This document shows positions 8,171-16,897 of a DNA stretch of 52,461 nucleotides, piece by piece. The stretch is from Pseudomonas migulae NBRC 103157 (lineage in GTDB: Bacteria > Pseudomonadota > Gammaproteobacteria > Pseudomonadales > Pseudomonadaceae). Numbering within the stretch: position 1 is the stretch's first letter; each line of letters opens with the position of its first letter. The stretch spans positions 1-52,461 of the forward strand of contig NZ_BDAG01000045.1 in assembly GCF_002091715.1 (NCBI RefSeq), read 5' to 3'. Below the pieces are notes generated by a model, which saw only the letters and a program-made list of their open reading frames with translations, made no database searches and had not been told where the DNA came from. Position numbers and translations under genes: made by a program.

Positions 8171-9181
8171 TTGTCCGCTCAAGTCATCGCGATTGACGCA
8201 ATGGGCGGGGACTTCGGTCCCCGCAGCATTGTTCAGGCCAGCCTTGCTTGTCTGAATGCTACGCCCTCGCTACACCTGACCCTTGTCGGTCAACCCTCCC
8301 TTCTTGAAGAATTGATCGCTGGCCAATCGGCTGTGGATCGCTCGCGCCTGTCGATTGCACCGGCATCCGAAGTCATCACCATGGACGAAAAGCCTGCCCA
8401 GGCTTTGCGCGGAAAACCCGATTCGTCAATGCGCGTGGCGCTCGAGTTGCTGCGTGACGGCAAGGTTCAGGCCTGTGTCAGCGCTGGCAATACCGGTGCG
8501 CTGATGGCGTTGTCGCGGTTTGTGCTCAAGACCTTGCCGGGCATTGATCGGCCGGCCATGGTCGCGGCGATTCCGACGCAGAAGGGCTTTTGTCAGTTGC
8601 TCGATCTGGGCGCCAATGTCGACTGCAGTGCCGAGCATCTCCTGCAGTTCGCGGTGATGGGCTCGGTCGCTGCAGAAACCCTTGGTATCGTTCGCCCACG
8701 TGTTGCGTTGCTGAACATCGGCACCGAAGACATCAAGGGCAATCAGCAGGTCAAGCTGGCGGCGACGTTGTTGCAAAGTGCTCGCGGCATCAATTACATC
8801 GGTTTTGTCGAAGGTGACGGCTTGTACCGGGGCGAGGCGGATGTGGTTGTGTGCGACGGCTTCGTTGGCAATATCCTGCTCAAATCGAGCGAAGGGTTGG
8901 CGACCATGATCTCGGGGCGCATCGAAGCCCTGTTCAAAAAAAACTTTGCATCAAAAGTAATCGGCGCAATGGCGCTGCCGCTGATGAAACGCCTGCAAGC
9001 GGACCTGGCGCCCGCGCGGCATAACGGGGCAAGCTTCCTGGGTTTGCAGGGAATTGTGGTGAAAAGTCACGGTTCTGCAGGGGTTCAGGGTTTCCAGAGC
9101 GCCATTTCGCGAGCCTTGATCGAAATTCAGGAAAACCTGCCGGAACGGATTCACGGTCGCCTGGAGGATTTGTTGCTTTAG
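8171..9181 (+). CDS. plsX: Phosphate acyltransferase PlsX
   Basis: Makes acyl-phosphate from acyl-ACP, the donor for PlsY in phospholipid synthesis; a peripheral membrane enzyme. The 336-residue protein starts at a TTG 4 bp after rpmF with MSAQVIAIDAMGGDFGP, the family N-terminus. Other conserved blocks are SAGNTGALMA, LLNIGTEDIKGN, FVEGDGLYRGEADVVVCDGFVGN and ARHNGASFLGLQGIVVKSHG. In E. coli fabH follows plsX; here fabD follows directly, as in P. aeruginosa. Confidence 0.96.
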   Translation: MSAQVIAIDAMGGDFGPRSIVQASLACLNATPSLHLTLVGQPSLLEELIAGQSAVDRSRLSIAPASEVITMDEKPAQALRGKPDSSMRVALELLRDGKVQACVSAGNTGALMALSRFVLKTLPGIDRPAMVAAIPTQKGFCQLLDLGANVDCSAEHLLQFAVMGSVAAETLGIVRPRVALLNIGTEDIKGNQQVKLAATLLQSARGINYIGFVEGDGLYRGEADVVVCDGFVGNILLKSSEGLATMISGRIEALFKKNFASKVIGAMALPLMKRLQADLAPARHNGASFLGLQGIVVKSHGSAGVQGFQSAISRALIEIQENLPERIHGRLEDLLL

Positions 9182-9306
9182 GCGTTTTCGTCGGACAATG
9201 CTTAAATGTGACCGCTCAGTTCAATTTGCCATCCAACTGTCAGTTTCTTGTGTCCCTCTAGCGGGACGTCAATTCTCCGACGACAAGATCATTAGGGGCT
9301 TGTTAC

Positions 9307-10245
9307 ATGTCTGCTTCCCTCGCATTCGTCTTTCCAGGACAGGGTTCGCAGTCCCTCGGCATGCTGGCCGAGTTGGGCGCGCAACATCCGGTGGTCCTCG
9401 AAACATTCAAAGAAGCATCCGCCGCTCTCGGTTACGACCTGTGGGCACTGACCCAGCAGGGGCCGGAAGAGCAGCTCAATCAAACCGATAAAACCCAGCC
9501 GGCGATTCTGACCGCCTCGATCGCCTTGTGGCGGCTGTGGCTGGCTGAAGGCGGCGCGCGTCCGGCTTATGTTGCCGGTCATAGCCTGGGCGAATACAGC
9601 GCCCTGGTCGCTGCGGGCAGCCTGAGTCTGGGCGACGCGGTGAAGCTGGTAGAGCGTCGTGGCCAGCTGATGCAGGAAGCGGTTCCGGCCGGGCAGGGCG
9701 GCATGGCTGCCATCCTCGGCCTGGACGATGCTGACGTACTGGCAGCCTGCGCCGAAGCGGCACAAGGCGAAGTGGTCAGCGCGGTGAATTTCAACTCGCC
9801 AGGCCAGGTGGTTATCGCCGGTGCCAAGGCTGCGGTCGAACGCGCCATCGAAGGTTGCAAGGCGCGTGGTGCCAAGCGCGCCATGCCGTTGCCGGTCAGC
9901 GTGCCGTCTCACTGCGAGCTGATGCGTCCGGCGGCCGAACGTTTTGCCGAGTCGATCGCTGCGATCGACTGGCAGGAACCACAGATTCCTGTGGTACAGA
10001 ACGTCAGTGCGAACGTGCCGGCCGATCTCGAAACCCTCAAGCGCGATCTGCTTGAACAGCTCTACAAGCCTGTGCGCTGGGTCGAGTCGGTCCAGGCATT
10101 GGCTGCCAAGGGCGCGACCCAACTGGTCGAATGCGGTCCTGGCAAGGTGCTGGCCGGCTTGAACAAACGCTGCGCCGAAGGCGTGTCGACATCCAACCTC
10201 AATACCCCAGACGCCTTTGCTGCCGCCCGCGCAGCGCTGGCCTGA
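9307..10245 (+). CDS. fabD: Malonyl-CoA:ACP transacylase
   Basis: Moves malonyl from CoA to ACP for fatty-acid elongation. The 312-residue protein has the N-terminal FPGQGSQ, the active-site GHSLGEYSALVAAG (nucleophile S93), and the catalytic His in VPSHCELM (H202). The start is behind AGGGG. The 125 bp before it hold no gene, only a short GTCCC/GGGAC inverted repeat at about 9250-9270. Confidence 0.97.
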   Translation: MSASLAFVFPGQGSQSLGMLAELGAQHPVVLETFKEASAALGYDLWALTQQGPEEQLNQTDKTQPAILTASIALWRLWLAEGGARPAYVAGHSLGEYSALVAAGSLSLGDAVKLVERRGQLMQEAVPAGQGGMAAILGLDDADVLAACAEAAQGEVVSAVNFNSPGQVVIAGAKAAVERAIEGCKARGAKRAMPLPVSVPSHCELMRPAAERFAESIAAIDWQEPQIPVVQNVSANVPADLETLKRDLLEQLYKPVRWVESVQALAAKGATQLVECGPGKVLAGLNKRCAEGVSTSNLNTPDAFAAARAALA

Positions 10246-10261
10246 ATCAGGAGAAGCTTGC

Positions 10262-11005
10262 ATGAGTCTGCAAGGTAAAGTTGCACTGGTCACCGGTGCG
10301 AGCCGCGGTATCGGTCAAGCCATCGCCCTGGAACTGGGTCGTCAGGGTGCCATCGTTGTGGGTACCGCGACATCCGCTTCGGGCGCCGAGCGCATCGCCG
10401 CTACCCTGAAGGAAAACGGTATTCAAGGCACTGGCCTGGAACTCAATGTCACCAGCGACGAATCCGTTGCGGCGGTGCTGGCGAGCATCCAGGAGCAGTT
10501 CGGTGCGCCGGCGATCCTGGTCAACAATGCCGGTATCACCCGCGATAACCTGATGATGCGCATGAAAGATGACGAATGGCATGATGTCGTCGATACCAAC
10601 CTGAACAGTCTGTTCCGCCTGTCCAAGGGCGTTTTGCGCGGCATGACCAAAGCCCGTTGGGGACGAATTATCAGTATTGGCTCGGTAGTGGGTGCCATGG
10701 GCAACGCAGGCCAAGTAAACTACGCTGCCGCCAAGGCAGGCCTGGAAGGTTTTAGTCGCGCCCTGGCGCGTGAAGTCGGTTCGCGTTCGATTACGGTAAA
10801 CTCGGTGGCCCCTGGGTTCATTGACACTGATATGACCCGCGAACTGCCCGAGGCACAGCGTGAAGCCTTGCAGACGCAAATTCCGCTGGGCCGTCTGGGG
10901 CAAGCTCAAGAGATCGCGTCTGTGGTCGCTTTTCTTGCGTCCGACGGTGCGGCTTACGTTACTGGGGCTACAATCCCGGTGAACGGCGGGATGTACATGA
11001 GTTAA
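10262..11005 (+). CDS. fabG: 3-oxoacyl-ACP reductase
   Basis: NADPH-dependent reduction of beta-ketoacyl-ACP, the first reductive step of the elongation cycle. It is a 247-residue SDR with TGASRGIG at residues 11-18, NNAG at 88-91, and the catalytic S141, Y154 and K158 (YAAAK). The C-terminal VNGGMYMS is the typical FabG ending. The start at 10262 is behind AGGAG, 16 bp after fabD. An in-frame start 45 bp upstream lies inside fabD and was rejected. Confidence 0.97.
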   Translation: MSLQGKVALVTGASRGIGQAIALELGRQGAIVVGTATSASGAERIAATLKENGIQGTGLELNVTSDESVAAVLASIQEQFGAPAILVNNAGITRDNLMMRMKDDEWHDVVDTNLNSLFRLSKGVLRGMTKARWGRIISIGSVVGAMGNAGQVNYAAAKAGLEGFSRALAREVGSRSITVNSVAPGFIDTDMTRELPEAQREALQTQIPLGRLGQAQEIASVVAFLASDGAAYVTGATIPVNGGMYMS

Positions 11006-11116
11006 ATGTGACGGATTGCTTCAAAAAAATGTCATACGAGCTGTCTAAAATCCGTTATAAAGCTGCAATCTATTTATAGGCAGAGGGCTGCAGGGTTTGA
11101 GGAGTGAAGCTTTCAG

Positions 11117-11144
11117 TTGAAAAACTGAAAAGTCTTTCTATACA
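11117..11144 (+). promoter_or_regulatory. acpP promoter
   Basis: TTGAAA (11117-11122) and TATACA (11139-11144) are separated by 16 bp, 52 bp upstream of acpP. An inverted repeat (TTTCAGTT / AACTGAAA) overlaps the -35 and the spacer. A dedicated promoter fits the high demand for ACP. Confidence 0.65.
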
Positions 11145-11196
11145 CTTACCCACTGGCCAGCTGCCTGAATTTGTCCATTAGGAGTGAAAACAAGGT

Positions 11197-11433
11197 ATGA
11201 GCACCATCGAAGAGCGCGTCAAGAAAATCGTTGCCGAGCAACTGGGCGTTAAAGAAGAAGAAGTGGTCAACACTGCTTCCTTCGTTGAAGACCTGGGTGC
11301 CGACTCCCTTGACACCGTTGAGCTGGTGATGGCTCTGGAAGAGGAATTCGAGACCGAAATCCCTGACGAAGAAGCTGAGAAGATCACTACTGTACAAGCT
11401 GCAATCGATTACGTTACTAACCACCAGGCTTAA
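11197..11433 (+). CDS. acpP: Acyl carrier protein
   Basis: Carries the growing acyl chain on a phosphopantetheine arm. It is 78 residues long and very acidic. The attachment Ser is S37 in GADSLDTVELVMALE. The ribosome-binding site is TAGGAG. It lies between fabG and fabF in the standard order and has its own promoter and terminator. Confidence 0.98.
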   Translation: MSTIEERVKKIVAEQLGVKEEEVVNTASFVEDLGADSLDTVELVMALEEEFETEIPDEEAEKITTVQAAIDYVTNHQA

Positions 11434-11462
11434 TAGCTTGTAATCGTTGCTTGCTGTCATGG

Positions 11463-11497
11463 AAAAACCGCACTGCCATCTTGGCGTGCGGTTTTTT
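11463..11497 (+). terminator. Terminator after acpP
   Basis: The stem CCGCAC-GCCA / TGGC-GTGCGG has one bulged T, a 3-nt loop and a run of six T. Its place between acpP and fabF suggests partial termination, so acpP mRNA can exceed fabF mRNA. Confidence 0.85.
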
Positions 11498-11542
11498 CTT
11501 TAGGCCTGATGCAAAGTCGTCATTTGAAAAAAGGAGAGTGCT

Positions 11543-12787
11543 GTGTCGCGTAGACGCGTCGTAGTCACCGGTATGGGTATGTTGTCGCCACTGGGCACGG
11601 ATGTGCCGAGCAGTTGGCAGGGCATTCTGGCTGGCCGCAGTGGCATTGGTCTGATCGAACACACCGACCTTTCTGCCTATTCCACCCGTTTTGGCGGCTC
11701 GGTAAAGGGCTTCAATGTCGAGGAATACCTGTCGGTCAAGGAAGCTCGCAAGCTCGACCTGTTCATTCAGTACGGTCTCGCCGCCGGTTTCCAGGCTGTG
11801 CGTAATGCCGGTCTTGAAGTCACCGACGCCAACCGTGAACGCATCGGCGTGGCCATGGGTTCGGGTATTGGCGGTCTGACCAATATCGAAGAAACCAGCC
11901 GCACGCTGCATGATTCCGGCCCACGACGGATCTCTCCGTTTTTCGTGCCAGGCTCGATCATCAATATGATTTCCGGTTTCCTGTCGATCCACCTGGGTGC
12001 ACAGGGGCCTAACTACGCCATCGCCACCGCGTGTACCACCGGTACGCACTGCATCGGCATGGCGGCTCGCAACATTATGTACGACGAAGCCGACGTGATG
12101 ATTGCCGGCGGTGCCGAGATGGCCGCTTGCGGTCTGGGCATGGGGGGCTTCGGTGCCTCCCGCGCGCTGTCGACCCGCAACGACGAGCCGACCCGCGCCA
12201 GCCGCCCGTGGGACAAAGGCCGTGATGGCTTTGTCCTGTCCGACGGTGCCGGTGCGCTTGTGCTTGAGGAGCTGGAGCACGCGAAGGCTCGCGGCGCGAC
12301 CATCTACGCCGAGCTGATCGGCTTCGGCACCAGTGGCGATGCCTACCACATGACTTCGCCACCAGCGGACGGTGCAGGCGCTGCGCGTTGCATTACCAAT
12401 GCCCTGCGCGACGCGAAGATCAACAGCGATCAAGTCCAGTACATCAACGCCCACGGCACATCGACTTCTGCCGGCGACCTCGCCGAAGCCTGTGCGATCA
12501 AATCGGTGTTCGGCGATCACGCCTATAAGCTGGCGGTCAGTTCGACCAAATCCATGACCGGTCACCTGCTGGGTGCGGCAGGCGCGGTCGAAGCGATCTT
12601 CAGTGTGCTGGCGATCAACAGCCAGGTGGCACCGCCGACCATCAACCTCGATGAGCCGGACGAAGGCTGTGATCTCGATTTCGTGCCGCACACCGCGCGC
12701 AATATGGATATCGACGTGGTGCTGTCCAACTCCTTCGGTTTTGGCGGTACCAACGGCTCGCTGGTGTTCCGCCGGTTCGCTGACTGA
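11543..12787 (+). CDS. fabF: Beta-ketoacyl-ACP synthase II
   Basis: Condenses malonyl-ACP with acyl-ACP during elongation. The protein has 414 residues. The catalytic triad is C164 in ATACTTGTH, His in NAHGTSTSAGD, and His in SMTGHLLGAAGA; the C-terminal glycine-rich FGFGGTNGSLVF is present. The start is GTG behind AAGGAG. The last base of its TGA is the first base of the pabC ATG, so the two are translationally coupled. Confidence 0.97.
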   Translation: MSRRRVVVTGMGMLSPLGTDVPSSWQGILAGRSGIGLIEHTDLSAYSTRFGGSVKGFNVEEYLSVKEARKLDLFIQYGLAAGFQAVRNAGLEVTDANRERIGVAMGSGIGGLTNIEETSRTLHDSGPRRISPFFVPGSIINMISGFLSIHLGAQGPNYAIATACTTGTHCIGMAARNIMYDEADVMIAGGAEMAACGLGMGGFGASRALSTRNDEPTRASRPWDKGRDGFVLSDGAGALVLEELEHAKARGATIYAELIGFGTSGDAYHMTSPPADGAGAARCITNALRDAKINSDQVQYINAHGTSTSAGDLAEACAIKSVFGDHAYKLAVSSTKSMTGHLLGAAGAVEAIFSVLAINSQVAPPTINLDEPDEGCDLDFVPHTARNMDIDVVLSNSFGFGGTNGSLVFRRFAD

Positions 12788-13602
12788 TGGACAGCTGGGT
12801 CGACGGTCAGCCGGCTGACGCTCTGTCGCTGAAGGATCGCGGCCTGGCCTACGGTGATGGTCTGTTCGAGACCATTGCCGTGCGCGGCGGCCAGCCGCTA
12901 TTGCTGGACCGGCATTTGTCGCGTCTGGCCGATGGCTGTTCGCGCCTGGCAATCACGACCGATCACGCGCTGATCCGCAGTGAACTGCTGGCCTACTCCG
13001 CAGCTCTGGGTGAAGGTGTGCTTAAACTCATCCTCACTCGCGGCGACAGCTTGCGCGGTTATGCTCCCGATCCTGCGGCCCAGGCCCGACGTATTCTGCA
13101 AGGTAATCCTCCTGCTGCTTATCCAGCGGTTCATGGGGAGCAGGGCATTCGCCTCTTTCCCTGTACCACGCGATTGTCCATACAACCCTTGCTCGCCGGG
13201 CTTAAACATCTGAACCGTCTGGAGCAAGTCATCGCCCGCTCCGAATGGCAAGACACTGAGCATGCCGAAGGCTTGATGCTTGATCTGGCCGGTCGCGTGA
13301 TCGAAGGCGTGTTCAGCAATCTGTTCCTGGTCCGAGATGGCGTGTTGATCACCGCCGATCTCAAACGCTGCGGTGTCGCCGGCGTGATGCGTGCCGAATT
13401 ATTGTTTCAAGCCGAGTCGCTGGGGATACCCACGCAAATCACCGGCATCACCCTTGAACAGCTGCAATGGGCTGATGAAGTCTTCGTCTGCAACAGCGTG
13501 TATGGCGTTTGGCCGGTGCGCGCCTATGCAGCACTGAGCTGGTCGGTTGGGCCGCTCACCCGTAAACTCCAAACCATTGCCCGCGCGCTACTGGATGCTT
13601 GA
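12787..13602 (+). CDS. pabC: Aminodeoxychorismate lyase
   Basis: PLP enzyme (fold type IV) that converts 4-amino-4-deoxychorismate to p-aminobenzoate and pyruvate for folate synthesis. It is 271 residues long. N-terminal block: LKDRGLAYGDGLFET. Predicted PLP lysine: K140 in GLKHLNRLEQV. Later block: EGVFSNLFLV. It overlaps fabF by 1 bp, and mltG starts 3 bp after it, the same fabF-pabC-mltG-tmk-holB order as E. coli. Confidence 0.94.
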   Translation: MDSWVDGQPADALSLKDRGLAYGDGLFETIAVRGGQPLLLDRHLSRLADGCSRLAITTDHALIRSELLAYSAALGEGVLKLILTRGDSLRGYAPDPAAQARRILQGNPPAAYPAVHGEQGIRLFPCTTRLSIQPLLAGLKHLNRLEQVIARSEWQDTEHAEGLMLDLAGRVIEGVFSNLFLVRDGVLITADLKRCGVAGVMRAELLFQAESLGIPTQITGITLEQLQWADEVFVCNSVYGVWPVRAYAALSWSVGPLTRKLQTIARALLDA

Positions 13603-13605
13603 TAC

Positions 13606-14853
13606 GTGAGACGTAAATTCTTGCTGTTGCTGGAAACCGGCCTGGTTCTGGCAGGGCTATGTCTGGGCGCTTCGGCCTGGAAAATCCATTCGGCGCTGCA
13701 ACAGCCGCTGAACATTACCCAGGAAAAACTGCTGGACGTGCCCAAAGGCACGACGCCCACCCGCACTTTCTATCGACTCGAAGCCGATGGCGTCATCAAG
13801 GACGCTTTCTGGTTGCGCGTGTACTGGCGCTTCAATCTGGCCGGGCAACCGCTGCACAAAGGTGAGTACCGCATGCAGCCCGGCATGACCGTTGAAAACC
13901 TGATCGACCTGTGGAAGCGCGGAGAAATGGTTCAATACAGCCTGACGCTGGTCGAAGGCTGGAATTTCCATCAGGTCCGTCTGGCCCTGGCCAAGGATGA
14001 AAAGCTCGAGCAGACGTTGAACGGCTTGAGCGATAGCGAAGTGATGGACAAAATCGGTCACCCCGGGATCTTTCCGGAAGGGCGATTCTTCCCGGACACC
14101 TACCGGTTCGTGCGGGGCATGACGGACGCCGAGCTGCTGAAAAAAGCTTACGATCGCCTGGATGAAGTCCTTGCCAAGGAGTGGGGGCAGCGCGCGGCGG
14201 ACGTGCCGTATACCGAGCCCTATCAAGCGCTGATCATGGCCTCGCTGGTGGAAAAGGAAACCGGCGTACCGCAGGAGCGTGGGCAGATCGCCGGCGTATT
14301 CGTGCGGCGAATGGAAATGGGCATGCTGCTGCAGACTGATCCGACCGTGATCTACGGCCTGGGTGATCGTTACAACGGCAAGTTGACCCGCGCCCATCTC
14401 AAGGAACCTACCCCTTACAATACCTACGTGATCGCCGGCCTGCCGCCGACGCCGATTGCGATGGTCGGCCGCGAGGCGATCCACGCTGCGTTGAATCCGG
14501 TGGCTGGCAACAGCCTGTATTTTGTCGCACGCGGCGATGGCAGCCATGTGTTCTCGGATGATCTGGACGCCCATAACAACGCGGTGCGTGAATTCCAGCT
14601 CAAGCGCCGCGCCGATTACCGTTCCAGCCCGGCACCGGTCACCGCCCCAGAGGCGACGGATGAGTCGGCGCCGATCCCGGCGGCTTCGCCCGACACAGCC
14701 CCCGAGGCTTTGCCGCCAGTGACGCCGCAAGAGCCGGTTCAACAAGCGCCGACTCAAGAGGCAACGCAAGAACCGGTTGAAGAACCTGCCAAAGAGCCCG
14801 CTGCAGCGCCTGCGCCCGAGCCCAATGCAACCGCGCCGCAAAGCCCGCAATGA
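13606..14853 (+). CDS. mltG: Endolytic murein transglycosylase MltG
   Basis: Inner-membrane lytic transglycosylase that cuts nascent glycan strands and so sets their length. The GTG-started 415-residue protein has one N-terminal membrane segment (about residues 5-25), a LysM-like region, and the YceG catalytic domain with ASLVEKETG (E216 or E218 catalytic). The core ends near residue 340. The last 70 or so residues are an Ala/Pro/Glu/Gln-rich tail not found in E. coli MltG, likely disordered and periplasmic. Confidence 0.94.
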   Translation: MRRKFLLLLETGLVLAGLCLGASAWKIHSALQQPLNITQEKLLDVPKGTTPTRTFYRLEADGVIKDAFWLRVYWRFNLAGQPLHKGEYRMQPGMTVENLIDLWKRGEMVQYSLTLVEGWNFHQVRLALAKDEKLEQTLNGLSDSEVMDKIGHPGIFPEGRFFPDTYRFVRGMTDAELLKKAYDRLDEVLAKEWGQRAADVPYTEPYQALIMASLVEKETGVPQERGQIAGVFVRRMEMGMLLQTDPTVIYGLGDRYNGKLTRAHLKEPTPYNTYVIAGLPPTPIAMVGREAIHAALNPVAGNSLYFVARGDGSHVFSDDLDAHNNAVREFQLKRRADYRSSPAPVTAPEATDESAPIPAASPDTAPEALPPVTPQEPVQQAPTQEATQEPVEEPAKEPAAAPAPEPNATAPQSPQ

Positions 14854-14872
14854 TTCTGAATAAGGACTGCCT

Positions 14873-15505
14873 GTGACTGGCTTGTTTATTACCCTGGAAG
14901 GCCCTGAAGGCGCCGGCAAGAGCACCAACCGTGAGTACCTGGCCGAGCGCCTGCGCGCCGCCGGTATCGAGGTGGTGCTGACCCGCGAGCCGGGTGGCAC
15001 ACCTTTGGCCGAGAAAATTCGCGAGGTGCTGTTGGCACCGGTCGATGAAGCCATGGACCCGGACACCGAGTTGTTGCTGGTGTTTGCCGCGCGCGCCCAG
15101 CACCTGGCTGGCGTGATCCGCCCGGCGCTGGCCCGTGGTGCGGTGGTGTTGTGTGATCGCTTTACCGATTCGACCTATGCCTATCAGGGCGGCGGTCGCG
15201 GCTTGTCGCTGGAGCGCATCGCGACGCTGGAAACGTTCGTCCAGGGCAATCTGCGCCCGGACCTGACACTGATTTTCGATCTTCCTGTGGAAGTTGGCCT
15301 GGCGCGTGCCAGTGCTCGCGGTCGCCTGGATCGATTCGAGCTGGAAGGCCGGGCGTTTTTCGATGCAGTGCGCAGTGCGTTCCTCAAGCGTGCTGAAGCC
15401 GATCCGGCGCGTTATGTATTGGTCGATGCCGCCCAGCCGCTGGCGCAGGTTCAGCAGTCGCTGGACGCCTTGCTCCCTCGTTTGCTGGAGCTGACCCGTG
15501 GCTGA
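14873..15505 (+). CDS. tmk: Thymidylate kinase
   Basis: Phosphorylates dTMP to dTDP. It is 210 residues long with P-loop GPEGAGKST, the DRFTDSTYAYQGGGRG motif, and an Arg-rich LID (ARGRLDRFE). The start is GTG. Its end overlaps holB by 8 bp. Confidence 0.96.
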   Translation: MTGLFITLEGPEGAGKSTNREYLAERLRAAGIEVVLTREPGGTPLAEKIREVLLAPVDEAMDPDTELLLVFAARAQHLAGVIRPALARGAVVLCDRFTDSTYAYQGGGRGLSLERIATLETFVQGNLRPDLTLIFDLPVEVGLARASARGRLDRFELEGRAFFDAVRSAFLKRAEADPARYVLVDAAQPLAQVQQSLDALLPRLLELTRG

Positions 15506-16484
15506 AGCCTATCCGTGGCAGGACAGCCTCTGGCAGCAACTGGCGGGTCGCAAGCAACATGCTCACGCGTATCTGCTGCATGGTCCGGCCGGGATCGGCA
15601 AACGCGCGTTGGCCGAACGCTTGATGGCCAGTTTGCTGTGCCAGCGCCCGACAGCTCAGGACGCCTGCGGTGAATGCAAATCCTGCCTGTTGCTCAAGGC
15701 CGGTAGCCATCCCGACAACTACATCCTGGAACCGGAAGAAGCCGACAAGGCGATCAAGGTTGATCAGGTGCGTGATCTGGTCAGCTTTGTGGTGCAGACC
15801 TCGCAGATGGGCGGGCGCAAAGTGGTGCTGATCGAGCCGGTCGAGGCGATGAACGTCAACGCGGCCAATGCCTTGCTCAAAAGCCTTGAAGAGCCGTCCG
15901 GCGATACGGTGTTGCTGCTGGTCAGCCATCAGACCAGCCGTTTGTTGCCGACCATCAAGAGCCGTTGCGTGCAGCAGGCCTGCCCGCTGCCGAGCGAGGC
16001 AATGAGCCTGGTGTGGCTGGCGAAGGCGCTGCCGGACTGTTCCGAAGAAGAGCGCATCGAGTTGCTGACCCTCGCCGCCGGTTCGCCGCTGGCCGCCGTC
16101 AACTTGCAGGCCCAGGGCGTGCGCGAGCAGCGGGCGTTGGTGGTTGACGGTGTGAAGAAGTTGCTCAAGCAACAGCAATCGCCGACGCAACTGGCCGAAG
16201 GCTGGAACGCGATTCCGCTGTTGTTGCTGTTCGACTGGTTCTGCGATTGGTCGAGCCTGATCCTGCGCTATCAGCTGACACAGGATGAAGAAGGGCTCGG
16301 ACTGGCCGATATGCGCAAGGTGATTCAGTACCTTGCGCAAAAATCCGCTCAGGACAAAGTGCTGGGCATTCAGGACTGGATCCTCGCCCAGCGCCAGAAA
16401 GTCATGAGCAAGGCCAACCTCAATCGGGTGCTGTTGCTGGAAGCGTTGCTGGTGCAATGGGCGTCATTGCCTACCCAGAAGTGA
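15498..16484 (+). CDS. holB: DNA polymerase III delta' subunit
   Basis: Clamp-loader subunit of the replicative polymerase. The 328-residue protein has an N-terminal AAA+ fold with the degenerate P-loop GPAGIGKRA. A zinc-binding cluster (CGECKSC with the preceding Cys) and the SRC motif (KSRCVQQ) are present. The start is GTG within the end of tmk. Confidence 0.94.
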   Translation: MAEAYPWQDSLWQQLAGRKQHAHAYLLHGPAGIGKRALAERLMASLLCQRPTAQDACGECKSCLLLKAGSHPDNYILEPEEADKAIKVDQVRDLVSFVVQTSQMGGRKVVLIEPVEAMNVNAANALLKSLEEPSGDTVLLLVSHQTSRLLPTIKSRCVQQACPLPSEAMSLVWLAKALPDCSEEERIELLTLAAGSPLAAVNLQAQGVREQRALVVDGVKKLLKQQQSPTQLAEGWNAIPLLLLFDWFCDWSSLILRYQLTQDEEGLGLADMRKVIQYLAQKSAQDKVLGIQDWILAQRQKVMSKANLNRVLLLEALLVQWASLPTQK

Positions 16485-16526
16485 CCGACTGGGCCTATCC
16501 TCTGAACATCAGCAGTGGAGGTCAGC

Positions 16527-16883
16527 ATGAATGAAGCCGTCAATCCTGGGCCGCGCAACGGTATTCTGTCCCTGACCATCAAGGACAAGTCCGTGCTATA
16601 CGCGGCCTATATGCCATTCATCAAGAACGGTGGCCTGTTTATCCCGACCAATAAAAGCTACAAGTTGGGCGATGAGGTATTCATGCTGCTGAACCTGATG
16701 GACGAGCCGGAGAAGATTCCGGTGGCCGGCAAGGTCGCCTGGATCACGCCCAAAGGCGCGCAAGGCAACCGCGCCGCCGGCGTCGGCGTGCAGTTCAACG
16801 ACGGCGACGACACCGCCCGCAGTCGAATCGAAACCCATCTGGCCGGAGCCCTGAAGTCCGACCGTCCCACCCATACGATGTAA
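16527..16883 (+). CDS. pilZ: Type IV pilus assembly protein PilZ
   Basis: A 118-residue single-domain PilZ protein. Its place between holB and tatD is that of P. aeruginosa pilZ (needed for type IV pilus assembly). The N-terminus lacks the RxxxR c-di-GMP-binding motif of canonical PilZ domains, as in the founding PilZ protein; it instead has NGILSLTIKDKSVLYAAYMP. The start at 16527 follows GGAGG at 16517-16521; an earlier GTG at 16515 overlaps that site and was rejected. Its effect is probably through the FimX/PilB pathway (family knowledge, not visible here). Confidence 0.92.
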   Translation: MNEAVNPGPRNGILSLTIKDKSVLYAAYMPFIKNGGLFIPTNKSYKLGDEVFMLLNLMDEPEKIPVAGKVAWITPKGAQGNRAAGVGVQFNDGDDTARSRIETHLAGALKSDRPTHTM

Positions 16884-16897
16884 GTTGCAGCCCTTTT

